From NCBI GenBank assembly GCA_046262015.1, contig JBHENN010000132.1, positions 1 to 14,243 of the forward strand: a DNA stretch of 14,243 nucleotides, in the 5' to 3' direction. The notes beneath the pieces were generated by a model. The model was not told the origin of the DNA. It ran no database searches and saw nothing but the letters and a program-made list of their open reading frames with translations. How positions within the stretch are numbered: the stretch's first letter is position 1; each line of letters begins with the position of its first letter. Position numbers and translations under genes: made by a program. The DNA is from JBHENN01 sp046262015 (GTDB taxonomy: Bacteria; Actinomycetota; CADDZG01; WHSQ01). Positions 1-7,369 of this stretch are shown piece by piece.

Positions 1-224
1 CGGCACGCGTCGACCCGGATCGTTCGCAGCACCGCGCGCGCGAGGCCCGCCCAGAGGTCGGGCAGGTCCTCTGCCTCCTGCATCGGCGAGAGCTCGGCCA
101 CGAGGTCGGAGAGGGCGTGCTCGGCGCGCACGGCCTGGGCGGGCGTGCGCCCTCCCTTCTTCCTGAGGGGAGTGATCTTCGAAGAGCCTCTTCCCGCGTC
201 GATCGTCCACACCCCCACAGTCAC
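1..224 (-). CDS. Unknown protein, 3' end cut by the window edge
   Basis: An open minus-strand frame begins at GTG 224-222 and runs off the left edge after 74 codons with no stop. The GTG overlaps the hemW stop as GTGA (224-221), the same arrangement that joins lepA to hemW, so I infer a translationally coupled third gene of that operon. In-frame GTG codons at 218 and 212 are alternative starts, and none has a clear ribosome binding site. The visible part has a basic, Lys/Arg/Gly-rich start (residues 11-27) followed by a probable acidic/hydrophobic helix pair (about residues 30-66, with the motif LSDLVAELSP). No membrane segment or signal peptide is visible. hrcA often follows hemW in actinobacteria, but this N-terminus does not look like an HrcA winged helix. 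I do not recognise the family. Confidence 0.55.
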   Translation of the reverse strand, partial: MTVGVWTIDAGRGSSKITPLRKKGGRTPAQAVRAEHALSDLVAELSPMQEAEDLPDLWAGLARAVLRTIRVDAC

Positions 225-1438
225 AGGAGACGACAGGCTACTTCATCGAGTAACAGGACGCTCGAATCGGACATCCGTAACCGACCGTCCACGACCTCTA
301 CGAGTGTCAACGCCGCGAGATGGTCGATGGTTACCCGGCGCGCCGCAAGTGCCTCAGCCCCGAACCGCCGGGCGAACGCCTCGAGATCGATGCCGGAGTC
401 CAGGCGCAGGCCCAGCATCAGGGCCTCTCCGGCACGCTCGTCGTGGGGAACGAGCTCGGATCCGGCTTCGGTGGAGGCGCCGTCGCCGACCGCGGCGACG
501 TAGGCCCGGGGCAACTTCATCGACCACCAGCGCCGGCCCGCCACGTGCCCATGGGCCCCGGCGCCGAATCCGAGGTAGTCCCCGGCCGACCAGTACAGGA
601 CGTTGTGGCGCGATGCCCGCCCAGGTCGGGCCCAGTTCGAGATCTCGTAGCGGGCGTATCCCACGGCTCCGAGCACCTCCTCGGCCGAGCGATGACGATC
701 GGCCTGAACGTCGGGATCGACCTGGGGGACCCGGCCGGTCGCCACGAGCGTATGCAGTGGAGTGCCTCGTTCGAGGGTCAGGGCGTACGCCGAGATGTGA
801 TCCGGCTCCGCCGCGACCACGCCGCGCAGCGACGTCATCCAGTCCGCGGTGCTTTCCCAAGCCGATCCGTAGATGAGGTCCACGCTGATGTCGGCAACCC
901 CCGCCCGGCGTGCCGCCGCGACGGCGTCGAGCGCCGCCTCGGGGTCGTGGGTCCTGCCGAGCCCGGCGAGGACGCGCGGGACGAGCGACTGCACCCCGAT
1001 CGACACGCGGTTGAAACCCTCGTGGAGGAGGTTCTCGAACGAGCGCTCGTCGACGGTCTCGGGGTTGGCTTCGACGGTCACCTCCGCGTCCGGCAGGAGG
1101 CCGACGCGGCGCCGCACCGCCGCGAGGATCCGCCCGAGTGCGTCCGGCGGAAGCAGCGTCGGGGTCCCTCCCCCGAAGAAGACCGACGATGCCGGCGCGG
1201 CCGCTGCCCCCTCCCACCGCTCGATGTCGGTCACCAGGGCATCGGTGTAGGCAGCGTGGAGGTCGGCCTGTCCCTCGTAGGTGTTGAAATCGCAGTAATG
1301 GCAGCGGTGGCGACAGAAAGGGATGTGCACGTACACGCCGAAGCCGGGCCGCGCGAGCCAGCGTCCGCTCCGGTCGCCGCCCGCGAGCGCGCCGCGCGCC
1401 GGGGACGATGGAGGCGTCCCAACCGACAGCATGGTCAC
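221..1438 (-). CDS. hemW: Heme chaperone HemW (radical SAM, HemN-like)
   Basis: HemW binds heme and passes it to apo-haemoproteins. It is a radical SAM protein often mis-annotated as coproporphyrinogen III dehydrogenase. The 405-residue product has the [4Fe-4S] motif C42-x3-C46-x2-C49 followed by DF, the SAM-contacting GGGTPT at 89-94, the strands VTVEANPET and RVSIGVQSL, and the HemW signature HNxxYW at 278-283. The fourth cysteine of true HemN (CxxxCxxCxC) is absent, which favours HemW. About 34 residues precede the conserved GVYVHIPFC strand. I chose GTG 1438 because GGAGG lies at 1449-1445, six bases upstream; an ATG lies two codons later. GTG overlaps the lepA stop as GTGA, implying coupled translation with lepA. 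The product is expected to be cytoplasmic or membrane-associated. Confidence 0.93.
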   Translation of the reverse strand: MTMLSVGTPPSSPARGALAGGDRSGRWLARPGFGVYVHIPFCRHRCHYCDFNTYEGQADLHAAYTDALVTDIERWEGAAAAPASSVFFGGGTPTLLPPDALGRILAAVRRRVGLLPDAEVTVEANPETVDERSFENLLHEGFNRVSIGVQSLVPRVLAGLGRTHDPEAALDAVAAARRAGVADISVDLIYGSAWESTADWMTSLRGVVAAEPDHISAYALTLERGTPLHTLVATGRVPQVDPDVQADRHRSAEEVLGAVGYARYEISNWARPGRASRHNVLYWSAGDYLGFGAGAHGHVAGRRWWSMKLPRAYVAAVGDGASTEAGSELVPHDERAGEALMLGLRLDSGIDLEAFARRFGAEALAARRVTIDHLAALTLVEVVDGRLRMSDSSVLLLDEVACRLL

Positions 1439-3249
1439 GATGCGCCTCCGTCCTCGTCGACCCTGAGCGCCTCGATGAACGCCGATTGGGGCACCTCGAC
1501 CGAGCCGATCTGCTTCATACGCCGCTTGCCTTCCTTCTGCTTCTCCAGCAGCTTTCGCTTGCGCGTGACGTCACCGCCGTAGCACTTGGCGAGCACGTCC
1601 TTCCGCTTAGCCTTCACCGTCTCGCGCGCGATCACGCGCGAACCGATGGCCGCCTGGATCGGTACGTCGAACATCTGGCGCGGGATCAGCTTGCGCAGTC
1701 GCTCGGTCATGGTCTTGCCGTAGGCGTACGCCTTTTCCTTGTGCACGATCGTCGAGAACGCATCGACGGGCTGCTGGTTCAGCAAGACGTCGACGCGGAC
1801 AAGATCTGACTCGTCGAGCCCCACCGGCTCGTAGTCGAGAGAAGCGTAGCCCCGCGTACGGGACTTCAGCTGGTCGAAGAAGTCGAAGATGATCTCGCCC
1901 AGCGGCATGTGATAGCGGATCTCGACCCGCTCGGGGGAGAGGTAGTGCATCTCTTTGAGAGTGCCCCTCCGCTCCTGACAGAGCTGCATGAGCGTCCCGA
2001 CGAACTCCGACGGCGACACGATCATCACCGACACCCATGGCTCGAACACCGCCTCGAGGCTGCCCGGGTCGGGCATCTCGGTGGGATTGCGCACGACCCG
2101 GGTCGTACCGTCGGTGAGTCGGACCTCGTAACCGACGCTCGGAGCGGTTGCGATGAGGGACAGGTCGAACTCCCGTTCTAGGCGCTCGCGCACTATCTCC
2201 ATGTGCAGCAGTCCGAGGAACCCACAACGGAAACCGAAGCCGAGCGCGCTCGACGACTCGGGCTCGTACACGAGGGCGGCATCGTTGAGCTTGAGCTTCT
2301 CGAGCGCGTCTCGGAGCAATGGGAAGTCGTCCCCTTCGATCGGGTAGATGCCGGCGAAGACCATGGGTTTGGGCTCGCGATAGCCCGGGAGAGGCTCGAC
2401 GGCGGGGTCCGCCTTCGAGGTCACCGTGTCACCGATCTTGGCGAGGCTGACCTCCTTGATGCCGGCGATCAGGTAGCCCACCTCGCCTGTGTCGAGAAGG
2501 TCTATCGGGGTGGCCTCCGGGGTCATGACACCGATCTCGTCGGCTTCGGCCTCCAGGTTGGCGGCCATGAACCGGATCGGCTGCCGGCTTGCGAGAGAGC
2601 CGTCCACGACACGCAGGTAGGCGATCACGCCACGGTAGGAGTCGTACACAGAGTCGAACACCAGGGCGCGTAATGGCGCGCCGGGGCGGCCCTGTGGAGG
2701 CGGGATCCGGTCGACGATCGCGTTCAGCAACGCCGGCACCCCCTCCCCGGTCTTAGCGGACACGAGGTGGACGTCGGCCACATCGCACCCGATCAGCGAT
2801 GCGAGCTCCTCCCCGTACCTCTCGGGCTGTGCGGCGGGAAGATCGATCTTGTTGAGGACGGGGATCACCTCGAGACCGGCGCCGACCGCCAGGTAGAGGT
2901 TGGTCAGCGTCTGGGCTTCGATCCCCTGTGCCGCGTCCACCAAGAGCAGAACGCCCTCGCACGCGGCCAGCGACCGGGACACCTCGTAGCCGAAGTCCAC
3001 GTGGCCCGGCGTGTCGATCAGGTTGATCTGGTAGATCTGGCCGTCGCTCGCTTTGTGCTCCATCCGCACGGCGGCCGCCTTGATCGTGATCCCTCGCTCG
3101 CGCTCGAGGTCCATCCGGTCGAGGAACTGCTCGCGCATGTCTCGGTCAGAGACCGTGCCGGTGAGCTGCAGCAGTCGATCGGACAAGGTGGACTTGCCGT
3201 GGTCGATATGGGCGATGACGGCGATCGCCCGTTGATGAGCCTGATCCAT
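1435..3249 (-). CDS. lepA: Elongation factor 4 (LepA) GTPase
   Basis: EF4 is a ribosome-binding translational GTPase that back-translocates or remodels stalled ribosomes and influences initiation and ribosome biogenesis. The 604-residue protein is full length for the family. It has G1 AHIDHGKST (13-21), switch ERGITIK (51-57), G3 DTPGH (79-83) and G4 NKID (133-136). These are followed by EF-G-like domains II, III and V and the LepA-specific C-terminal domain, recognisable by LNQQPVDAF and the Lys/Arg-rich end KAKRKDVLAKCYGGDVTRKR. The frame stays open upstream to 3381, but those 44 codons are low-complexity and run into the rpsT promoter. ATG 3249 is chosen because the conserved N-terminus MDQAHQRAIAVIAHIDHG begins there and a TAGCGT box ends 10 bases before it. 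The gene is divergent from rpsT and coupled to hemW downstream. Confidence 0.97.
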   Translation of the reverse strand: MDQAHQRAIAVIAHIDHGKSTLSDRLLQLTGTVSDRDMREQFLDRMDLERERGITIKAAAVRMEHKASDGQIYQINLIDTPGHVDFGYEVSRSLAACEGVLLLVDAAQGIEAQTLTNLYLAVGAGLEVIPVLNKIDLPAAQPERYGEELASLIGCDVADVHLVSAKTGEGVPALLNAIVDRIPPPQGRPGAPLRALVFDSVYDSYRGVIAYLRVVDGSLASRQPIRFMAANLEAEADEIGVMTPEATPIDLLDTGEVGYLIAGIKEVSLAKIGDTVTSKADPAVEPLPGYREPKPMVFAGIYPIEGDDFPLLRDALEKLKLNDAALVYEPESSSALGFGFRCGFLGLLHMEIVRERLEREFDLSLIATAPSVGYEVRLTDGTTRVVRNPTEMPDPGSLEAVFEPWVSVMIVSPSEFVGTLMQLCQERRGTLKEMHYLSPERVEIRYHMPLGEIIFDFFDQLKSRTRGYASLDYEPVGLDESDLVRVDVLLNQQPVDAFSTIVHKEKAYAYGKTMTERLRKLIPRQMFDVPIQAAIGSRVIARETVKAKRKDVLAKCYGGDVTRKRKLLEKQKEGKRRMKQIGSVEVPQSAFIEALRVDEDGGAS

Positions 3250-3255
3250 ATGGCT

Positions 3256-3268
3256 GGCTACGCTAGCC
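3256..3268 (-). promoter_or_regulatory. lepA -10 box inside a small inverted repeat
   Basis: Read on the minus strand, TAGCGT (3265-3260) fits the actinobacterial TAnnnT -10 pattern and ends 10 bases before the lepA ATG. It lies in a perfect inverted repeat, GGCTA-CGC-TAGCC (3256-3268), which might be an operator or chance. I see no convincing -35. With a start point about 7 bases past the box, the leader would be only a few bases long. Confidence 0.4.
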
Positions 3269-3320
3269 GCGCCGCACCCCCTACGCCGCGGGGGCGCCGA
3301 GCGGCTCAGCGCGGGGGCTC

Positions 3321-3329
3321 TGTTATCCT
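3321..3329 (+). promoter_or_regulatory. Extended -10 promoter for rpsT
   Basis: TGTTATCCT (3321-3329) matches the extended -10 form TGn-TAnnnT, which can work without a good -35; the expected -35 position (3301-3306) is poor. Transcription would start near 3336, leaving a leader of about 32 bases before the rpsT ATG. A weak AGGAC at 3350-3354 is the only ribosome-site candidate, 13 bases from the start. Confidence 0.45.
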
Positions 3330-3367
3330 CGTGCCGACATCCCCCGGATAGGACGGCATCTACACGC

Positions 3368-3634
3368 ATGGCCAACATCAAGAGTCAGATAAAGCGGAAC
3401 CGCCAGAACGAGGTGCGCCGAGAGCGCAACAAGGCCGCTCGTTCGAGCCTCCGCACGAGGATCAAGGGCTATCTCCAGGTGGTCGAGTCGGGCGACACCG
3501 AGGCCGCGACCGAGGCTTACCGGGTGGCGACCAAAGCGCTGGACCAGGCGGCGGCCAAAGGGATCATCCACAAGAACAAAGCCGCCAACCAGAAGTCGCG
3601 CCTGGCGAAGCACCTCGGCAAGACCTCCTCGTAG
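3368..3634 (+). CDS. rpsT: 30S ribosomal protein S20
   Basis: S20 binds 16S rRNA early in small-subunit assembly and holds the 5' domain near helix 44. The 88-residue, strongly basic product begins MANIKSQIKRNRQNEVRRER and has the family pattern throughout: a long helix rich in Lys/Arg, the central SSLRTRIKGYL, and the C-terminal GIIHKNKAANQKSRLAKHLG. Length is normal for the family (about 85-90). ATG 3368 is the conserved start. The gene stands alone on the plus strand, divergent from lepA and convergent with holA. The rpsT-holA and rpsT-lepA neighbourhoods are common in Actinomycetota and Firmicutes. Expression is probably high and growth-linked, driven by the extended -10 promoter just upstream. 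Confidence 0.98.
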   Translation: MANIKSQIKRNRQNEVRRERNKAARSSLRTRIKGYLQVVESGDTEAATEAYRVATKALDQAAAKGIIHKNKAANQKSRLAKHLGKTSS

Positions 3635-3681
3635 CGTCTCTGCTTCCCGCGGCATCCGGGTCACGGCTCAGGCGGTTTCAG

Positions 3682-3720
3682 CTTGCCGGCGCGCCGGTCC
3701 CGTTCCGTCGGGAGGGCAAG
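3682..3720. terminator. Candidate hairpin region between convergent rpsT and holA
   Basis: An outer inverted repeat CTTGCC (3682-3687) / GGCAAG (3715-3720) encloses the palindrome CCGGCGCGCCGG (3686-3697) and the pair TCCCG (3698-3702) / CGGGA (3709-3713). It starts 3 bases after the holA stop and 47 bases after the rpsT stop, so it could end transcription from both sides. No T-tract follows on either strand, so this is not a classical intrinsic terminator. Confidence 0.35.
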
Positions 3721-3723
3721 GCA

Positions 3724-4665
3724 TCAACCCGGCGACGAGCCGCCCACTATCAGCACCGTGGCGCGCTCGAGCGCGCTCTCCGGCGTGAGGTCTCCCCCAC
3801 CCTTCATCTGGACGTCGGTCTCCGCGAGGATCCGCATAGCGGCGACCAGCTCGTCCTCTCTGTAAGAGCGTGCCTGCTTCACGAGACGCTCGGCGCGCCA
3901 TCCCGGCAAGCCGAGTGCGGCGGCGACGGCATCCTGACCGCGATCCGCGTAGCCGCGCGCGCGCAACATCCTTCGGATCTGCGCGGCAAGGGCTCCGAAC
4001 AACACCAGAGGGTGATCGCCTTGCTCGAGCAGCCGCCGCAGACTGGCCACGGCAACCGGAAGGCGACGGTCGCCGACGCCGTCGGTGAAGGCATAGATGC
4101 GCGCGTCGGCAAGGCGCGGGAAGTGACGACGAACGTCGGGGGCGCCCACGCGCGCGCCGGGACCCGTGGCGGTAGCGATCTGACGCAGCGCGGCGTCCAG
4201 GTCGCGCAGCTCCGTCCCCACCGAATCGAGAAGCGCCCAGCCCGCGCGGTCGTCGAGCTTGAGACCATGCGCCGCACCGCGCTCGCGTGCCCAGGCCACC
4301 AGCCTCCTGCCCTTGGGCGCGTCGAGGCTCACGACGGCACCGGACCTCTTGACGGCGTCGTCGAGCTTCGTCCGGCCCGATGCCGCCAGCACCAGGATCG
4401 AATCGGGAGAGGGTGAATCGAGGTAGCGCGCCAGCGCCTCCGCCTGGTCCTTCTTGAGCTCGTGCGCGGCTCGGACCACCACGAGCCGGCGCCCTCCCAG
4501 CAGCGAGGCGGTGCCGAGCGCGGTCAGAAGCTCGTCGCCCGTCGTTTCGGACGCCTCGAAGCCGATCTCGGACAGGGGATCGGCCTGGGTCTCGCGTCGC
4601 ACGCGGTCGATCGCCTCGTCCACCAGGAACGCTTCGCCCTTGAGGAGGTAGACGGGGTGGGTCAT
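3724..4665 (-). CDS. holA: DNA polymerase III subunit delta (clamp-loader HolA)
   Basis: The delta subunit opens the beta sliding clamp within the clamp-loader complex. The 313-residue product starts MTHPVYLLKGEAFLVDEAID, the conserved HolA opening strand and helix. It continues with the diagnostic LLGGRRLVVVR (55-65), an SILVLAASG strand, the AAA+-like three-domain pattern, ARIYAFTDGVGDRRLPVAV, a central LLEQGDHPLVLFGALAAQIRRM segment and the C-terminal collar-type helices. It lacks a functional P-loop, as expected for delta. ATG 4665 overlaps the stop of the preceding small gene as ATGA (4665-4662), implying translational coupling. A 31-codon upstream extension to 4755 is rejected because it reads Arg-rich shadow sequence. 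The gene closes the comEA-comEC operon, the usual actinobacterial position. Confidence 0.93.
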   Translation of the reverse strand: MTHPVYLLKGEAFLVDEAIDRVRRETQADPLSEIGFEASETTGDELLTALGTASLLGGRRLVVVRAAHELKKDQAEALARYLDSPSPDSILVLAASGRTKLDDAVKRSGAVVSLDAPKGRRLVAWARERGAAHGLKLDDRAGWALLDSVGTELRDLDAALRQIATATGPGARVGAPDVRRHFPRLADARIYAFTDGVGDRRLPVAVASLRRLLEQGDHPLVLFGALAAQIRRMLRARGYADRGQDAVAAALGLPGWRAERLVKQARSYREDELVAAMRILAETDVQMKGGGDLTPESALERATVLIVGGSSPG

Positions 4666-4862
4666 CCGGCGCGGAGACCCATCCGGTAGTACACGGTCCC
4701 GGCGTCGTCGACCAAGGAGACGTGTTCGGCACCGCCCTCGAGCAGCGACTCCCACTCACGGCCCATCCAGTCCTCGGCTTCCTGCCGCGTGGCGAACGTC
4801 TCGGTGGCGTCCATGTCCGAGCCGTCGGCGTCATGCGGGACCCACCGGAATCCGTCGCCCAT
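4662..4862 (-). CDS. Small unknown protein (66 aa) between comEC and holA
   Basis: This is a short acidic protein. Its N-terminal part reads FRWVPHDADGSD, its middle a helix FATRQEAEDWMGREWESLL, and its end a strand pair around HVSLVDDAGTVYYRMGL, a compact alpha/beta layout. I recall similar short unknown proteins in actinobacteria, but cannot name a family. I prefer ATG 4862 because AGGTGA (4873-4868) lies five bases upstream; GTG 4871 would instead overlap the previous stop as GTGA and add three residues. Its own stop overlaps the holA ATG as ATGA. Being locked between two genes by overlaps, with a good ribosome site, is strong evidence that it is translated. No signal peptide or membrane segment is seen. 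A soluble cytoplasmic role is inferred only from composition. Confidence 0.72.
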   Translation of the reverse strand: MGDGFRWVPHDADGSDMDATETFATRQEAEDWMGREWESLLEGGAEHVSLVDDAGTVYYRMGLRAG

Positions 4863-4867
4863 CCCCC

Positions 4868-5224
4868 TCACCTCGCCGCGAGGTGGAATGCCACCATCGA
4901 CAACGCGACCAGCCCGCCGCCGACGATGACGCCCCAGACCACGAGGTCGACACCCGACACCTCATCTCCCGCGCCCTCGTCGCGCGCGGTTCGCGCTGCG
5001 AGGCTCCTGCGCTCCGACGCACCGGTTCGCCAGCCGTCAGACGGCTCGGTGGCGCCGAGGAGTCCGAGTGCCAGCGCGAACAGACCCGCCAGGAACAACC
5101 CCGTGCCGACCCCGTGGAAGACCACCTTGCGCGCTAGGAGCGCGAACACGATCCCACCGGTCACGCCGAGACCTAGCCCGACGGCGAGCGACGTGAGCAG
5201 GACCCTGGCGCCGGAGAGCCGCAT
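4868..5224 (-). CDS. Small three-helix membrane protein, unknown function
   Basis: The 118-residue product has three hydrophobic segments, at about residues 9-31, 38-58 and 92-114. A hydrophilic charged loop (59-91, rich in Arg, Glu, Asp) separates the second and third. The first segment follows a short basic N-terminus, so the N-terminus is probably cytoplasmic and the loop also cytoplasmic (positive-inside reasoning, not tested). ATG 5224 is the first good start and places the first 52 bases inside the 3' end of comEC in another frame. Three features support a real gene: the hydrophobic pattern, the overlap with comEC, and the close join to the 66-residue gene (its stop lies inside that gene's ribosome site). 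I recognise no family. The location suggests, but does not show, a link to the ComEC membrane channel. Confidence 0.68.
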   Translation of the reverse strand: MRLSGARVLLTSLAVGLGLGVTGGIVFALLARKVVFHGVGTGLFLAGLFALALGLLGATEPSDGWRTGASERRSLAARTARDEGAGDEVSGVDLVVWGVIVGGGLVALSMVAFHLAAR

Positions 5225-6645
5225 GGATCCAGGTTAGTAGGCGCGTCGAGCCTCGATATCGTCCACAGCCCGGCCCCGCCGACCGCCGCGGCTGCCGGCA
5301 GAGCCCACCAGCGGGACAACGTCAGCGCGGCCCACGAGACCCCGTCGGCCAGATCCGCGACCTTCAGGATCCACGCCGCGAACGGAGACGCCGCGCGTGC
5401 CAGCGGCGCCCCCCAGCCCGAGCGCGCGGTCTCGAGCGCCGCCGCCCCCAGACCAAGGACCGTCGCGGGCCCCACGGCGGGGAAGGCGGCGACGTTCGCC
5501 GGCACGCCCACGAGCGAGAGCTGCCCGAAGACCGCGGTCAGGATGGGAGCGACCGCCACCTGAGCTGCAACCGTCGCGGCGAACGCGACCGCCACCACGC
5601 GCGGCAGAACGCTCATCCGCCGAGCGATCGCCCCCGACCACAGCACGATGCCGGCGGTGGCGGCGGCGGAAAGATGGAGCCCAACTGAGAAGACCATCGC
5701 CGGCCGCAGCGCGACCACGACGATGACGGCCAGGGAGATCGCGAAGAGGGGTTCGGCGCGCCGCCCTAGGAGGATGGCCAGCAGGCCCGCCAGTGCCATC
5801 ACCGCCGCGCGCAGGACCGATGGATCGGGGCCGACCACCAAGACGAACAACGCCAGGGCTGCGACCGACGCACCCACGCGGACGCGGCGCGCCACCCGTC
5901 GCACCGCCACGGCCGCCACCCCAAGCACGATCCCGAGGTTGCTGCCCGATACCGCGAGGAGGTGCGACAAGCCCGTCGTGCGGAAGCTCTCGATCAGCTC
6001 GGGGGCAAGAGCCTCGGTGTCCCCGATCGTGAGACCGCGGACGAGGCCTGCTCGGTCGAGAGAAAGATGCGTCGTCGCCTCACGCAATCCCGTGCGCACC
6101 GCCGATGCTGCCACCAGGGGCGCGCCGTGAACCGGGCCCAACGTCACGCTCTGAACCGCCAGGAGCGCGCCCGCACCGACGCGTCGCCGCGCCGCGTCGA
6201 AGCCCCAACGCCCGAGGGGCACGAGACGGCCGGTCGCGCGGAAGCTCGCCCCCGGATCGGCATCGAGGTCCTCCACCACCGCTATGCCCGGGTTCTCGAT
6301 CCGCTCGAAGCCATCGCAATCTGCCCGGCCGAGCGCGACCAACGTGCCGAGCGGCGATACGTCTTCCAGGACGCGGCCGTCGACGATGCACCGCGGCAGA
6401 TCCCGGGCCAGCCCCTCCACCGCGCGAACCTGCGCGCGCAGCGACGCGTTCAGCGCGCCGAGACAGAAGGCGAGCAGGACCAGACCGGGCAGCGCGACGC
6501 GCGAGCGGCGGCGCGACAGGGCCAGGGCCGCCACGGCGCAGCCGAGGGTCGCGCCGGAGGACGACAGGAGCCGGTCGTACGCGACGACCGTCCCGGCACA
6601 GAGGCCGAGCGCGGTGAGCCACATGCGGACCAGACCCCGGCGCAC
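5173..6645 (-). CDS. comEC: ComEC/Rec2-type DNA uptake channel, short form without beta-lactamase-like domain
   Basis: ComEC forms the inner-membrane channel that imports single-stranded DNA during natural transformation. The 490-residue protein has N-terminal hydrophobic segments (about 8-23, 32-43, 53-66) and a DUF4131-like soluble region (about 85-180). The Competence-domain signature GLTIGDT (204-210) and GLSHLLAVSGSNLGIV (225-240) follows, then a run of membrane helices to about residue 465. It ends without the C-terminal metallo-beta-lactamase-like nuclease domain of the roughly 750-residue Bacillus protein. The following sequence encodes a different membrane protein, so this is not an obvious frameshift. 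Shorter ComEC forms are, as I recall, known in mycobacteria. GTG 6645 starts 7 bases after the comEA stop; ATG 6624 is an alternative. Neither has a clear ribosome site. Confidence 0.88.
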   Translation of the reverse strand: MRRGLVRMWLTALGLCAGTVVAYDRLLSSSGATLGCAVAALALSRRRSRVALPGLVLLAFCLGALNASLRAQVRAVEGLARDLPRCIVDGRVLEDVSPLGTLVALGRADCDGFERIENPGIAVVEDLDADPGASFRATGRLVPLGRWGFDAARRRVGAGALLAVQSVTLGPVHGAPLVAASAVRTGLREATTHLSLDRAGLVRGLTIGDTEALAPELIESFRTTGLSHLLAVSGSNLGIVLGVAAVAVRRVARRVRVGASVAALALFVLVVGPDPSVLRAAVMALAGLLAILLGRRAEPLFAISLAVIVVVALRPAMVFSVGLHLSAAATAGIVLWSGAIARRMSVLPRVVAVAFAATVAAQVAVAPILTAVFGQLSLVGVPANVAAFPAVGPATVLGLGAAALETARSGWGAPLARAASPFAAWILKVADLADGVSWAALTLSRWWALPAAAAVGGAGLWTISRLDAPTNLDPCGSPAPGSCSRRSPSG

Positions 6646-6652
6646 GTGGAAG

Positions 6653-7333
6653 TCACAGAGCGATGTAGGGACGGATCGCCTCCAGCGTCGCGGGGCCTAT
6701 GCCCGTGACGTCGAGCAACTCCTCGAGCGTCCCGAAGGGCCCCGCCTCCTGGCGGTGCTGCACGATCGCCCCGGCCTTGACGGGCCCGATCCCAGGAACC
6801 ATCTCGAGCTCGGCCTGATCGGCACTGTTGATGCGCACGATCGAGGACGTCCCGGCGGTCGTCGGGCTGAGTCCTTCGGCCGCGGGCGCGCCCCGGCGCA
6901 CGACGTCCACCTTCATGGCGTCGAGCAACACCTCCGCGAGGTTGAGGGCTCCGAGGTCGGCGGCCGGCCGGGGTCCTCCCGCGGCCTCGATGGCGTCGGC
7001 CACCCGCGCGCCGGAGGAAAGCTCATAGAGCCCCGGACGGCGAACCGCGCCGGAGACGTGCACCAGGACCACCTGCGCGGGCGCACTCGCCGCAGACGAG
7101 GCCGCGGCGCCGGTGGGTGAGATGGCAGGAGGCGCGACGGTCGCCGGGGCCCGGCGCGCCGCCAGCGCGATCGCCACCACCACCACGGCCGCGAGCGACC
7201 CGGCGAGCACGCGGATCTCGGCGCGCCGCAGGACCAGCGCGTCGAACCTTCGGCGCCACGAGGTCGGAACGATGATCTCGGGCACTCCTGGATAGAACGG
7301 GACGCGCGGCGCACTCGCTGTGACGCGCGTCAC
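6653..7333 (-). CDS. comEA: ComEA-type DNA receptor (SLBB + helix-hairpin-helix)
   Basis: ComEA binds incoming double-stranded DNA at the cell surface and delivers it to ComEC. The 226-residue product has a short cytoplasmic N-terminus, one membrane helix (about 41-59), an Ala/Pro/Ser linker (60-87) and an SLBB domain (about 88-148, VVLVHVSGAVRRPGLYEL). A C-terminal helix-hairpin-helix pair follows (166-226), with INSADQAELEMVPGIGP and a second hairpin VTGIGPATLEAI. This is the standard actinobacterial and Firmicute architecture and length. GTG 7333 is the annotated start; no ribosome site or TAnnnT box is obvious just upstream, so the start is moderately certain. comEC follows after 7 bases, making this the first gene of the comEA-comEC-holA group. 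It is divergent from the Eis-like gene across 50 bases. Confidence 0.9.
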   Translation of the reverse strand: MTRVTASAPRVPFYPGVPEIIVPTSWRRRFDALVLRRAEIRVLAGSLAAVVVVAIALAARRAPATVAPPAISPTGAAASSAASAPAQVVLVHVSGAVRRPGLYELSSGARVADAIEAAGGPRPAADLGALNLAEVLLDAMKVDVVRRGAPAAEGLSPTTAGTSSIVRINSADQAELEMVPGIGPVKAGAIVQHRQEAGPFGTLEELLDVTGIGPATLEAIRPYIAL

Positions 7334-7335
7334 GA

Positions 7336-7369
7336 GCCGACCGCTTCGCCGACCGCTTCGCCGACCGCT
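7336..7369. repeat. 12-bp tandem repeat between comEA and the Eis-like gene
   Basis: GCCGACCGCTTC occurs twice in direct tandem (7336-7347, 7348-7359) and again for its first 10 bases (7360-7369), ending inside the TAAGGT box. It fills nearly all the space between the divergent comEA and eis-like starts. It could be a repeated protein-binding site or simple slippage. Confidence 0.8.

Noticed and set aside
221..1438. Oxygen-independent coproporphyrinogen III oxidase (HemN)
   Set aside because: The fourth cysteine of the HemN motif is missing and the HNxxYW signature of HemW is present.
320..1582. 420-codon plus-strand frame antisense to hemW
   Set aside because: It shows no domain pattern. 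It lies opposite an intact radical SAM gene and arises from high GC content.
3250..3381. 44-codon N-terminal extension of LepA
   Set aside because: It runs into the rpsT promoter and start, has low-complexity Arg/Pro content, and is absent from the LepA family.
3668..4834. 388-codon minus-strand frame over holA
   Set aside because: It is Arg/Pro/Ser-rich low-complexity shadow, whereas the overlapping frame 4665-3724 encodes full HolA and obeys the ATGA overlap.
4868..5173. Frameshifted remainder of ComEC carrying its beta-lactamase-like domain
   Set aside because: The frame encodes three membrane helices and no HxHxDH-type metal site, and it is too short for that domain.
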